From assembly GCA_913045275.1 (NCBI GenBank), contig CAJWPG010000004.1, positions 1 to 58,678 on the forward strand: a stretch of DNA of 58,678 nt. Reading direction: 5' to 3'. Source of the DNA: an uncultured Pelagibacteraceae bacterium (GTDB lineage Bacteria > Pseudomonadota > Alphaproteobacteria > Pelagibacterales > Pelagibacteraceae). The position numbers and the translations under genes were made by a program. The notes under the pieces were generated by a model. It made no database searches and had not been told where the DNA came from. It was given only the letters and a program-made list of their open reading frames with translations. How positions within the stretch are numbered: the stretch's first letter is position 1; the number at the start of each line of letters is the position of its first letter. Below, in pieces: positions 43,912 through 51,971 of this stretch.

Positions 43912-43920
43912 TGTGGATAA
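43912..43920 (-). promoter_or_regulatory. Perfect DnaA-box sequence upstream of tRNA-His
   Basis: TTATCCACA on the minus strand, about 24 bases upstream of the tRNA-His 5' end and just upstream of a TATAAA that could be its -10. A role for DnaA in controlling this transcript, or chance, are both possible. Confidence 0.35.
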
Positions 43921-43939
43921 AATTAAATTTATAAAATGA

Positions 43940-44017
43940 TTAAATAGCTAGCATGCAGCCAGCATGAAAATTATGATGTCTGTGTACAGTTCTGAATATT
44001 CTATTTTTTTTAATCAT
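43940..44017 (-). CDS. Possible 25-residue histidine-rich leader peptide
   Basis: An ATG at 44017 opens a 25-codon ORF ending TAA at 43942-43940. It contains four His within seven residues (VHRHHNFHA), very unusual in this proteome, and lies upstream of tRNA-His, hisS, hisZ and hisG. Its last codons overlap a 6-bp hairpin (GCTGGC / GCTAGC, 43963-43947). Against it: the start is preceded by CCTCC, the reverse of a Shine-Dalgarno, and no strong U-run follows the hairpin. Confidence 0.25.
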   Translation of the reverse strand: MIKKNRIFRTVHRHHNFHAGCMLAI

Positions 44018-44059
44018 TGGAGGTTAAATAACACCTTAAAATGAAAATGCAAGAATGAA

Positions 44060-44106
44060 TTGTATAGGAATAAATATAGCTTTTAAACTACCTTATCCCT
44101 ATACAA
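44060..44106 (-). terminator. Long stem-loop after the cold-shock gene
   Basis: Perfect 9-bp inverted repeats (TTGTATAGG at 44106-44098, CCTATACAA at 44068-44060) with further inner pairing (ATAA/TTAT, TAG/CTA) form a hairpin of about 47 nt starting 22 bases after the csp stop. The downstream strand is only moderately T-rich. It may be a terminator or a stabilising 3' structure of csp mRNA, or a small structured RNA. Confidence 0.45.
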
Positions 44107-44127
44107 ATGTTTTAAATGAAATAAATT

Positions 44128-44340
44128 TTAAGATGTTTTCTTTAAATTCACTGCGCTTGGACCTTTGTCTCCGTCCTGAATTTCAAATTCTACAGCGTCG
44201 TTCTCATTCAAAAAACGAAGTCCTGCTTCACGAACTGCGCTTGCATGAACGAAACAATCTTTTTCTCCGTCTTCTCTTTCTATAAACCCGTAGCCCTTCT
44301 TACCGTTGAACCACTTTACTTTTCCTTTTAATGTACTCAT
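44128..44340 (-). CDS. Cold-shock domain protein
   Basis: A 70-residue RNA chaperone with both RNA-binding motifs of the cold-shock fold: GYGFIER (RNP1-like) and DCFVHASAV (RNP2-like), preceded by [11 protein letters not shown]. It stands alone between tRNA-His and tRNA-Phe. Its leader is about 160 bases to the tRNA-Phe end, with a possible promoter TTGCAA-17-TAATTA near 44405-44433. Structured leaders are common for this family, but I see no clear one here. Confidence 0.95.
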   Translation of the reverse strand: MSTLKGKVKWFNGKKGYGFIEREDGEKDCFVHASAVREAGLRFLNENDAVEFEIQDGDKGPSAVNLKKTS

Positions 44341-44502
44341 ACTTATTTTTACTCTTTCTTTATTGTATTAAACTTAGCTAAACTTCAGCTAGCGGATAAT
44401 TAGTAGATTTTAAAATTGATTGCAAGCTTAATAATATTCATAAAATCAAAGAAAGATCTTTTAAATTAAATAAATTAATGAAATATTATGCAATTCGTGA
44501 TG

Positions 44503-44578
44503 TGGTGGGCCCTCCAAGAATCGAACTTGGTCTTTTAGATTTTCAGTCTAACGTACGCACCAGCTATACCAAAGGCCC
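44503..44578 (-). tRNA. tRNA-Phe (GAA)
   Basis: 76 nt with encoded CCA. Acceptor GGGCCTT/AGGGCCC, anticodon stem TTAGA/TCTAA, loop CTGAAAA giving anticodon GAA, T arm CCAAG-TTCGATT-CTTGG, discriminator A. The D loop ends in C where A21 is usual. It begins 6 bases after the infA stop with only A's between, so it is probably transcribed with infA and cut out by RNase P. Confidence 0.95.
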
Positions 44579-44584
44579 TTTTTT

Positions 44585-44800
44585 TTAAAATCTAAAAATA
44601 ATTCTACCCTTTGTCAAATCATAAGGTGTAACTTCCACATTAACATTGTCAGAATTTAAAATACGTATACGGTTTTTTCTGAGCTTTCCTGCTGTATGTG
44701 CAGTTATAATATGCCCATTTTCCAATAAAACTCTAAATTGAGCATTTTTTAAAATCTCAACAACCTTTCCTTTGAATTGCAAGACATCTTGTTTTGACAA
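44585..44800 (-). CDS. infA: Translation initiation factor IF-1
   Basis: A 71-residue S1-fold protein: [37 protein letters not shown] and [19 protein letters not shown] are all standard. It lies 2 bases after hisD in the murA-DUF2948-hisD-infA block known from other Alphaproteobacteria, and is followed directly by tRNA-Phe. Confidence 0.97.
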   Translation of the reverse strand: MSKQDVLQFKGKVVEILKNAQFRVLLENGHIITAHTAGKLRKNRIRILNSDNVNVEVTPYDLTKGRIIFRF

Positions 44801-44802
44801 AT

Positions 44803-46068
44803 TTATTTTCTCCTCATTCTAGATCTTATACTTAACATATGAGCCGTTAGGCTTTCATAATTTGCAAGATGTATCGCACTTTCACCAATTTTTTCAACTC
44901 CTTTTTTTGAAAGAGTTATATAGCTAATTTTTTTATAAAATTCGCTCAAGTTTAGTCCTGAGGAAAATTTTGCCGATCCTAATGTTGGCAAAGTATGGTT
45001 GCTACCTGCATTGTAATCAGTAACTGCCATAGGGCTGAATTTACCAATACAAATGCTGCCAGCATTATAAATTTTGCTAATATATTTTTTATAATTAGAG
45101 ATATTTAACTCTAGATGCTCGGGTGCAATCTCATTAACAGCATCTATTATTTGATTATCATTTTGACAAAGAACGATAAGACCATGATTTTTTAAACTTT
45201 TTGAAACAATTTTTTTTCTAGATAATTTTTTTAAATTGATATTAAGATCTTTTTGAACTTTTTTAATTAAATCCTTATATTTTGTAACTAGTATACTTTG
45301 CGAATTTTTACCATGTTCTGACTGTCCTAATATTGAAGTGGTAATTTCATTAAGTTCTGTTTTATTATCTGCAACAATACAAATCTCTGAAGGACCAGCA
45401 ATCATACCTTCAATTCCAACGTCTCCAAATACCAACTGTTTAGCTTTTGCAACATAATCGTTACCTGGCCCTGTAATTTTGTTTACTTGTTGAATATAAG
45501 CCAAGCTTCCAATTGCTTGGGCTCCACCACAGGTTATAATTTCATCAACACTACATTTTTTTGCAGCATATATTACAGCTGCATTTAGATGTCCATTTAA
45601 TATCGGGTTAGCAACTACAATTCTTTTAACTCCAGCAATTTTTGCGGGTATAACGTTCATTAATAATGTTGAGGGTAAATTTGCAGGCACATAAACTCCA
45701 ATTTTCTGGATTGGAACATGTTTATATTCAATTTTATTTTTAAATTGATCTACATATTTTATATTTTTTGCTTTTTGCAAAGAATGAAATTTGAATATTC
45801 TTGAATAAGCAAAATCTATGGCTTTTTTTACCTTAGGATCTAAAGTTTTAATCGATTGGTTTATTTCTCTTTGGGTTGGCTTAATTTTTGTATTTTTACT
45901 AAACTTCTTTTCATATTTAATTAAGGCTTTAAGTTTATTTTTTTTAATATCTTTTATTATTTTAGAAACCATTGAAGTATCAACAATTTTTCCAGATCTT
46001 CTTTTTTCTAAAAAAATTTTTAATTTATTTTTATAGTTTTTATTTTTACAATTAATTACTTTTATCAT
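44803..46068 (-). CDS. hisD: Histidinol dehydrogenase
   Basis: Last two steps of histidine synthesis, NAD- and zinc-dependent. The 421 residues contain [56 protein letters not shown] and [16 protein letters not shown], covering NAD and zinc sites. It starts 17 bases inside the DUF2948 gene. Other his genes (hisG, hisZ) are nearby at 40711-42441 but in a separate transcript. Confidence 0.95.
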   Translation of the reverse strand: MIKVINCKNKNYKNKLKIFLEKRRSGKIVDTSMVSKIIKDIKKNKLKALIKYEKKFSKNTKIKPTQREINQSIKTLDPKVKKAIDFAYSRIFKFHSLQKAKNIKYVDQFKNKIEYKHVPIQKIGVYVPANLPSTLLMNVIPAKIAGVKRIVVANPILNGHLNAAVIYAAKKCSVDEIITCGGAQAIGSLAYIQQVNKITGPGNDYVAKAKQLVFGDVGIEGMIAGPSEICIVADNKTELNEITTSILGQSEHGKNSQSILVTKYKDLIKKVQKDLNINLKKLSRKKIVSKSLKNHGLIVLCQNDNQIIDAVNEIAPEHLELNISNYKKYISKIYNAGSICIGKFSPMAVTDYNAGSNHTLPTLGSAKFSSGLNLSEFYKKISYITLSKKGVEKIGESAIHLANYESLTAHMLSIRSRMRRK

Positions 46069-46459
46069 CTTCTAATTTTTGATCTTCTAAAGTTACCTCA
46101 ATAATTTCAGTTGTGAGGGTTATAAATCTATTTTTTGAAAATAATAGCGTAATTTCAAAATTATGGTCTCTTTTAAAAATATCTATAGCAAGTAATTCTA
46201 ATAATAAATTAGAATTATTTTGATCGATGTTTTTGGACTTAGACGATTCAATAAATTCAAATTTAATAATACTATTTATTAAATTTTTATTATTTTCATT
46301 TTCTTTATCAATTCTTAATATTGATAATAAAAATATTTTATTTGAAGGAAGATATTTTATTTCTAAAGTATTAACTTTGGCTTCCGAGCAGCACGCTGAT
46401 ATTACTTGTAAATCTTCTGGAGATTGTGCAATAATTTTTTTAAGAAACTTTTTATCCAT
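46052..46459 (-). CDS. DUF2948 family protein
   Basis: A 135-residue protein of unknown function. The N-terminal part SPEDLQVISACCSEAKV and the central KFEFIESSK fit DUF2948, a family found between murA and hisD in Alphaproteobacteria, exactly as here. The ATG overlaps the murA stop by one base. No catalytic motif is recognised. Confidence 0.8.
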   Translation of the reverse strand: MDKKFLKKIIAQSPEDLQVISACCSEAKVNTLEIKYLPSNKIFLLSILRIDKENENNKNLINSIIKFEFIESSKSKNIDQNNSNLLLELLAIDIFKRDHNFEITLLFSKNRFITLTTEIIEVTLEDQKLEDDKSN

Positions 46460-47727
46460 TAAGACAATCTTTTAATATCTACTCCAATTTTTCTAAGTTT
46501 ATTTTCTATTTTTTCATATCCTCTATCTAGATGATAAATCCTATTTATCACCGATTGACCTTTTGCAACAATTGCAGCAAGAACTAAAGCGGCAGAAGCT
46601 CTTAAATCACTAGACATTAATTCGGCACCTAAAAATTCTGTATTCCCTTCTATAATAGCCTTATTATCTTTAATAATAATTTTTGCACCCAGTCTTTTTA
46701 GTTCCGCTACGTGCATGAATCTATTTTCAAATATACTTTCAGTTATTGTGCTTCTTCCATTAGCTTTACATAATAAAACCATAAATTGAGCCTGCAAATC
46801 TGTTGCTAATGAGTTGGGATATTCTTTAGTGACAATATTACTTATGTTTTTTATTTTTTGAGGTCCTTTAATATGAATTTCATCTTTAGACGTTTTAATC
46901 GTAGCTCCAGTTTTTTTTAAAAGGTTTAATTCTGTTTGAATTAATTTTGGATTAAAATTTTTAATTAATAAATCTCCTTTAGCAAGAGTTGCTGCCACAC
47001 AAAAAGTTCCTGTTTCTATTCTATCACCCATTACAGAATATTTGGTTTCTTTAAGAGAATTTACTCCTATAATTTGACAAGTTCTTTTGCCAGTCCATTT
47101 AATTTTTGCGCCCGCCTTGTTTAAAAAATTTGTAAGATCATTTTTTATTTCTGGTTCTATTGCACAATTTTTTAAAATAGTTTTTCCTTTTGCAAGGCAA
47201 GCAGCAGTAATCGAATTTTCTGTTGCTCCAACACTGATATTTGAAAACTTAAAATTTGTTCCTTTAAGTTTGCCTTTTGAAATTGCGTGTATGTATCCTT
47301 TTTTAATTTCGTACATCATTCCAAATTTTTTTAATGCGTTTAAATGATAGTTTACTGGCCTAGCTCCTATTAAACATCCACCGGGCAGTGAAGTTACTGA
47401 TTTATGATATTTTGCAATCATTGGTCCAAGAACTAGAATTCCTGCTCTCATAGTTTTAACTAAAGAGTAAGGTGCAAATATTTTCTGTTTTTTATTCTTT
47501 GTTATTTTTACTGTTTTTTTATTATTTAAAAATTGAATCTTGGAACCTAGAGATTTTAATAAATTTACCATAGTATCTATATCTTTAACTCTTGGAAGGT
47601 TTTCTATAATTACCGTCTTATCAAAAAGAATAGTTGATGCTAAAATTGGTAAGGCTGCATTTTTACTACCAGATATGGAAACTTGCCCCTTGATTTTGCA
47701 AGGACCTTTAATTAAGAACTTATCCAT
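46459..47727 (-). CDS. murA: UDP-N-acetylglucosamine 1-carboxyvinyltransferase
   Basis: First committed step of peptidoglycan synthesis. The 422 residues include SGSKNAALPILAS, MRAGILVLGPM and the catalytic Cys in LPGGCLIGARPVN (near residue 118), the residue alkylated by fosfomycin; the Cys is retained. It lies 3 bases after dcd. Confidence 0.96.
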   Translation of the reverse strand: MDKFLIKGPCKIKGQVSISGSKNAALPILASTILFDKTVIIENLPRVKDIDTMVNLLKSLGSKIQFLNNKKTVKITKNKKQKIFAPYSLVKTMRAGILVLGPMIAKYHKSVTSLPGGCLIGARPVNYHLNALKKFGMMYEIKKGYIHAISKGKLKGTNFKFSNISVGATENSITAACLAKGKTILKNCAIEPEIKNDLTNFLNKAGAKIKWTGKRTCQIIGVNSLKETKYSVMGDRIETGTFCVAATLAKGDLLIKNFNPKLIQTELNLLKKTGATIKTSKDEIHIKGPQKIKNISNIVTKEYPNSLATDLQAQFMVLLCKANGRSTITESIFENRFMHVAELKRLGAKIIIKDNKAIIEGNTEFLGAELMSSDLRASAALVLAAIVAKGQSVINRIYHLDRGYEKIENKLRKIGVDIKRLS

Positions 47728-47730
47728 AGA

Positions 47731-48282
47731 TTATTTTGCTTTGGCTAATTGGATGCCCACCTGGTTTTGATATTTTCCCTTACGCTCAGCGTATGAAATT
47801 TCGGGTTGTTCACCTTGAAAAAATAAAATTTGAGCGGCACCACTATTTGCATAAAGCCTAATTGAATTACTAGTATGATTAGAAAACTCCAAAACTAAAT
47901 TACCATGCCATCCAGCTTCCAAAACGGTAGGAGGAGTTCCTAGACCACATCTTGCATATGTTGATTTTGCTGTAACTAAGCCAGTCACATTTCTTGGCAT
48001 TTTGAAGAATTCATGCGACGATGATAAGGCGAAGCTGTTTGGTGGAATTAAAATTGAAGGCTCTCCTTTTACAGTAACAAAGTTGTCTTCACTAAAGTTT
48101 TTTGGGTCAGCCGTAGCACCTTTAATATTTGTAAAAATTTTAAATTCATCACTACATCTAAGATCATATCCAAATGAATTTAAGCCATGGCTAATTCCTT
48201 GCGCAATAGATTTATCAACAAAAGGGTTTATCATATCATTTTCTTCTGCTAATTTTTTTATCTGCTTATCGTTTAATATCAT
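47731..48282 (-). CDS. dcd: dCTP deaminase
   Basis: Converts dCTP to dUTP for thymidylate synthesis. The 183 residues include SSHEFFKMPRNVTGLVTAKSTYARCGL and the catalytic Glu in VLEAGWHGNLVLEFSN. It is the monofunctional Dcd with the C-terminal GAAQILFFQGEQPE segment, ending in YQNQVGIQLAKAK. Its start overlaps a possible 38-residue ORF. Confidence 0.95.
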   Translation of the reverse strand: MILNDKQIKKLAEENDMINPFVDKSIAQGISHGLNSFGYDLRCSDEFKIFTNIKGATADPKNFSEDNFVTVKGEPSILIPPNSFALSSSHEFFKMPRNVTGLVTAKSTYARCGLGTPPTVLEAGWHGNLVLEFSNHTSNSIRLYANSGAAQILFFQGEQPEISYAERKGKYQNQVGIQLAKAK

Positions 48283-48382
48283 TTCTTTTTTTATATTTTT
48301 TGTGAAAAATTTTTCTTTTCTTTAGGTTTTTACGTAGAGCGCTTTTTAAATCAAGCTCTGAAGCTCTCCTTTTCTTATACAT
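48266..48382 (-). CDS. Possible 38-residue basic peptide
   Basis: The ORF runs from an ATG at 48382 to TAA at 48268-48266. About half of its residues are Lys or Arg (begins MYKKRRASELDLKSALRKNL), suggesting RNA binding. It begins 8 bases after the stop of the upstream 66-residue gene and ends 17 bases inside dcd, filling a gap that would otherwise be over 100 bases in an operon with near-zero spacing. That positional logic is the main support; I recognise no family. Confidence 0.45.
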   Translation of the reverse strand: MYKKRRASELDLKSALRKNLKKRKIFHKKYKKRNDIKR

Positions 48383-48390
48383 TAAATAAA

Positions 48391-48591
48391 TTACTTATTA
48401 TCTGGATCCGTGAGGTGAGCCAAAGTTATAGTTTCATTTAATGGGATTGTGTTATCTTCATTTTTTTTTATTGTTGGACCTGACTTAGCTTGTTTCTTGG
48501 CTCTTTTTTCAGCAAGTTTTTTCTCTCTCTTGGCTTTTTTTTCCATAAGCCTTGATCCTTTGTTCGCGCCAAATGTGTAATGTATGCCCAT
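48391..48591 (-). CDS. Small basic hypothetical protein, 66 residues
   Basis: Starts MGIHYTFGANKGSRLMEKK, followed by a helix made almost only of Lys, Arg, Glu and Ala (about 17-40), then an acidic tail. An AAGGAA ribosome-binding site precedes the ATG. It heads the minus-strand run to dcd and murA. I do not recognise the family; the composition suggests a nucleic-acid or ribosome-associated role, which is inference. Confidence 0.7.
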   Translation of the reverse strand: MGIHYTFGANKGSRLMEKKAKREKKLAEKRAKKQAKSGPTIKKNEDNTIPLNETITLAHLTDPDNK

Positions 48592-48687
48592 AACATTTCC
48601 TTATAATTAGATATAACCGATTTTTAAAAAAAATTAAGTCTTTTATATGACCAAAACAATCTTATACACTAATTATTTTTTTATTAA

Positions 48688-48765
48688 GCCCCTGTAGTTT
48701 TAGCCTGGTTAAAACAGGCCCTTGGTAAGGGTCAGTCAGGAGTTCGAATCTCCTCGGGGGCACCA
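48688..48765 (+). tRNA. tRNA-Thr (GGT)
   Basis: 78 nt with encoded CCA. Acceptor GCCCCTG pairs with CGGGGGC, anticodon stem CCCTT/AAGGG with loop TTGGTAA giving GGT, T arm AGGAG-TTCGAAT-CTCCT, discriminator A. The last base of CCA is next to the stop codon of the convergent TVP38 gene, so a terminator must lie inside that gene. Confidence 0.95.
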
Positions 48766-49485
48766 CTAATTTTTATAAAAAATATTTTTAATAAATATTC
48801 CAGCTATTAATAAAATTATAAAAGCAATAATTGGAATATAAATTTCGGGAGAGAGCAATATTTCTATTAAAGATGGTGCCTCAATATTTTTTTGTATTAT
48901 TTCATTTAAACCGGCACCAAGGGAAACGCCAACAAATATCTGGGGTGACAATCCAATTATGGATCCAAAGAAAAAATTTTTTAACTTTACATTAAAAATA
49001 GTTGGCAAAATATTTGAAATAAAAAAAGGTATTCCTCCGACAAACCTATAAATTAAAAAGAACATAAATTCATTTTTTTTAAACTTTTCATTTAAATTAG
49101 AAAATCTTTTAGAAAACTTTTCTTCTACCAAGTCTTTAAGAAAATAGTTTGCAAAAATATAAAGTAAAGTAGCTCCAATGGATAAGCTTAGAACTGCATA
49201 AGTCGTTCCCACCCATTTTCCAAAAATGAAACCTGATAAAAGTAATATTGGAGACCCAAATCCTAGAAGGAAAACCCAAATTATTGTAAAAATAAAAAAA
49301 ACTAAACTTATTAGAAAAAAGTTTTTATTTTTAAGTTGATTAAAGTAGTCATTATTACTTTTTATAAATTCATAACTGCTTATCTCACTTAGGGAAAAAT
49401 TATCAAAAAATACCCATAAAAAACTTAAAATTATAAGAACATAAGTCGACCCTAAAAAAAATTTTAACTTTTTTTCTTTTTTCAT
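48766..49485 (-). CDS. TVP38/TMEM64 (SNARE-associated) family membrane protein
   Basis: A 239-residue protein with about six hydrophobic segments. The family signature FGSPILLLSGFIFGKWVGTTYAVLSLSIGATLLY (about 75-108) and FLIYRFVGGIPFFISNILP (about 143-161) mark the VTT/DedA-related fold, some of whose members move phospholipids. No partner gene is adjacent. It has its own promoter region, divergent from rpmH across 83 bases. Confidence 0.85.
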   Translation of the reverse strand: MKKEKKLKFFLGSTYVLIILSFLWVFFDNFSLSEISSYEFIKSNNDYFNQLKNKNFFLISLVFFIFTIIWVFLLGFGSPILLLSGFIFGKWVGTTYAVLSLSIGATLLYIFANYFLKDLVEEKFSKRFSNLNEKFKKNEFMFFLIYRFVGGIPFFISNILPTIFNVKLKNFFFGSIIGLSPQIFVGVSLGAGLNEIIQKNIEAPSLIEILLSPEIYIPIIAFIILLIAGIFIKNIFYKN

Positions 49486-49568
49486 AGATATTTAACTTAT
49501 TAAAAATCGCTTTACTTATATATATATATTTCTATAACTACCTAAATTTAACAATAATATATTTAACT

Positions 49569-49706
49569 ATGAAACGAACTTATCAGCCTTCAAATCGGGT
49601 CCGGAAAAAATCTGTAGGTTTTCGGGTAAAAATGAAAACTAAAGGTGGAAGAGCCATCTTAAAAAGAAGAAGAGCTAGAGGTAGAAAAAAACTAACGAAT
49701 GCTTAA
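49569..49706 (+). CDS. rpmH: 50S ribosomal protein L34
   Basis: 45 residues, MKRTYQPSN... through [17 protein letters not shown], the standard L34 pattern. Its TAA overlaps the rnpA ATG (TAATG). It opens the conserved rpmH-rnpA-yidD-yidC block. dnaA and oriC, adjacent to this block in many bacteria, are not seen here. Confidence 0.97.
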   Translation: MKRTYQPSNRVRKKSVGFRVKMKTKGGRAILKRRRARGRKKLTNA

Positions 49707-50047
49707 TGAAGAGCAAAATAGTTACTCTTTCAAAAAATGAAGATTTTAAATCAATACTTGGTGGAAAAAAAATATCCAATAAATATTTAACAATTTTCTT
49801 TAAAAAGTTATCTAATAAAGATAGTAAAAAATTAAACATTTCTATTGTAACCAAAAAAAAAATTGGTAACGCAGTAAAAAGAAATAAAATAAAAAGAAGA
49901 CTTAGAAATATAATGAATGATGTTGCAAAAAAAATAGATCTTAATTTAAAATATTGCTATTTGTTAATTGCAAAGATATCGGTCTTGAATGAACCATATG
50001 AGAATATTAAACAAACTTTATTTACTGATTTTGAAAAAATAAAATAA
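49706..50047 (+). CDS. rnpA: Ribonuclease P protein component
   Basis: 113 residues with the RNase P protein signature KKIGNAVKRNKIKRRLRNIM (about 52-71), which contacts the RNA subunit. Translation is coupled to rpmH before it and yidD after it, each by a one-base overlap. The P RNA gene is not in the window. Confidence 0.94.
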   Translation: MKSKIVTLSKNEDFKSILGGKKISNKYLTIFFKKLSNKDSKKLNISIVTKKKIGNAVKRNKIKRRLRNIMNDVAKKIDLNLKYCYLLIAKISVLNEPYENIKQTLFTDFEKIK

Positions 50048-50289
50048 TGAAATCAATTAAGTACATATTAATTAAAATTATTAAATTATATAAACTATAT
50101 ATATCACCTTATCTCGGTAATAATTGCAGATATTTACCAACTTGTTCTGAATATTTTATAGACAGTTTAAATGAAGAAGGTGTTTTTAAAGGAACAATTA
50201 AAGGAACAAAAAGAATTTTATCTTGTCACCCAATTAAATTTTTAGGGGGTGGCGAAGGTTTCGATCCTGTAAAAAAGAAAAGTAAATAA
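50047..50289 (+). CDS. yidD: Membrane protein insertion efficiency factor YidD
   Basis: 80 residues with the family core YISPYLGNNCRYLPTCSEYF and GTKRILSCHPIKFLGGGEGFDPV. YidD is a small amphipathic protein at the inner face of the membrane that assists YidC. It sits between rnpA and yidC as in most bacteria. Confidence 0.94.
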   Translation: MKSIKYILIKIIKLYKLYISPYLGNNCRYLPTCSEYFIDSLNEEGVFKGTIKGTKRILSCHPIKFLGGGEGFDPVKKKSK

Positions 50290-50291
50290 AA

Positions 50292-51968
50292 ATGGATACA
50301 AAAAATATCATCGCAGCAATATCTTTAAGTGCAGCAGTAATAATTCTCTATAGTTTATTTTTTGCACCCTCTCCACAAGACAGAAAGCAAATTCAACCAG
50401 AAAAAAATATAACTAGCGAAAGTACTGACGCTCCTAGTCTTGAACAAAACGAGCCAGTTTCTAAAATTTCCAGAACAGATGCAATAAATGAAGGAAATAG
50501 AATATTATTTGAAAATGATAGTATCAAAGGATCAATTTCTTTAACAGGAAGTTCGATAGATGATTTAACATTTAAAAAATACACCAAAACATTAAATGGA
50601 AAAGATAATATCGTCCTATTAAATCCTAAAAAAGTTCAAAATGGATATTTCGTAGAGACTGGCTGGGTAACAGCAAATAAAAATATAGAAATTCCAAATT
50701 CAAAAACTATATGGAAAATTGAAGGGAATAATAAACTTACCCCTAATTCACCGGTTAAATTAGTTTGGACTAATAATGATGGTATTAAATTCGAAAAAAA
50801 AATAAGTATTGATAATCAATATTTATTTACAATTAATCAAACTATAATAAATAACTCTGACAAAACCTACAATTTTTATACCTATGGTCAGATTATAAGA
50901 AATGAAGCGCCAGAAGTAACTAATTTTTATATTCTTCATGAAGGTTTGTTGGGTGTTTTTGATGATCAACTTATTGAAGAAGATTACGACGATATCGAAG
51001 AAAAAAAATATTCAGTTAATGCAGAAGCAGGTTGGTTGGGTATTACCGACAAATATTGGATAACAAGTTTAATACCAGAAGAAGAAAAGAAATTCAGAGC
51101 TGAATTTGATTATAAAAATAAATTTAAGGCTAATTTTATCGAAACAAATGCAACTGAAGTTGGTGCCAATGAAACTAAATCAAATAATATTAAAATTATA
51201 ATAGCTGCAAAAGAAGTAGATATTATTGACGGTTATGCAGAAAGTCTAAATATTAATAAATACGATTTAGCAATCGATTGGGGTTGGTTTTATTTTATAG
51301 TAAAACCATTATTCTTTGTAACTGATTATTTCTTTAAACTTACAGGAAACTTTGGAATATCAATAATATTAATCACATTCTGTATAAGACTAATCTTCTT
51401 TCCTCTTGCCAACTACTCGTTTAGATCCATGGCTAAAATGAAAGTCTTGCAGCCTGAGATGGCAAGATTAAAAGAGCTTCACAAAGAAGATAAGATGAAA
51501 CTCCAACAGGAAATGATGGCTCTTTATAAGAAAGAAAAAGTTAACCCAGTAAGTGGTTGTTTACCTATTTTTATTCAAATACCCTTCTTCTTTGCAATTT
51601 ATAAAATGCTATTTGTAACAATTGAAATGAGACATCAGCCTTTCTTTGGTTGGATCAAAGATTTAAGCGAAAGAGACCCAACTTCAATTTTCAATTTATT
51701 TGGACTTATACCTTGGGACCCTCCATCGTTTTTATTAATTGGTGCATGGCCAGTATTAATGGGTGTTACTATGTTCCTTCAACAAAAACTAAATCCAGCA
51801 CCACCTGATCCGGTACAGGCAAAAATATTTATGTTTTTTCCTCTTTTTTTGACAGTAATTCTAGCACCATTTCCATCGGGTTTGGTAATCTACTGGACAA
51901 TTAACAACGTACTTACTATGGCACAACAGTACGTAATAATGAAAAGAACAACAGTTAAAACTGTATAA
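50292..51968 (+). CDS. yidC: Membrane protein insertase YidC
   Basis: 558 residues: an N-terminal membrane helix (about 5-24), a periplasmic beta-sandwich (about 60-320), and the conserved C-terminal five-helix insertase core (from about 345: GNFGISIILITFCIRLIFFPLANYSFRSMAKM). The core Arg (IRL) in the hydrophilic groove is present. engB, usual between yidC and argB in related bacteria, is absent; argB begins 3 bases later. Confidence 0.96.
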   Translation: MDTKNIIAAISLSAAVIILYSLFFAPSPQDRKQIQPEKNITSESTDAPSLEQNEPVSKISRTDAINEGNRILFENDSIKGSISLTGSSIDDLTFKKYTKTLNGKDNIVLLNPKKVQNGYFVETGWVTANKNIEIPNSKTIWKIEGNNKLTPNSPVKLVWTNNDGIKFEKKISIDNQYLFTINQTIINNSDKTYNFYTYGQIIRNEAPEVTNFYILHEGLLGVFDDQLIEEDYDDIEEKKYSVNAEAGWLGITDKYWITSLIPEEEKKFRAEFDYKNKFKANFIETNATEVGANETKSNNIKIIIAAKEVDIIDGYAESLNINKYDLAIDWGWFYFIVKPLFFVTDYFFKLTGNFGISIILITFCIRLIFFPLANYSFRSMAKMKVLQPEMARLKELHKEDKMKLQQEMMALYKKEKVNPVSGCLPIFIQIPFFFAIYKMLFVTIEMRHQPFFGWIKDLSERDPTSIFNLFGLIPWDPPSFLLIGAWPVLMGVTMFLQQKLNPAPPDPVQAKIFMFFPLFLTVILAPFPSGLVIYWTINNVLTMAQQYVIMKRTTVKTV

Positions 51969-51971
51969 TCA

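Noticed and set aside
48592-48687. Promoter of tRNA-Thr (TATACA near 48663-48668)
   Set aside because: A -10-like hexamer exists but no convincing -35 at 16-18 bases.
49569-50289. Chromosomal origin next to rpmH-rnpA-yidD
   Set aside because: Neither dnaA nor a cluster of DnaA boxes occurs here; the spacer before rpmH is only 83 bases.
51969-51971. A hidden engB gene between yidC and argB
   Set aside because: Only 3 bases separate the two genes, so engB is not here; it may be elsewhere in the genome.
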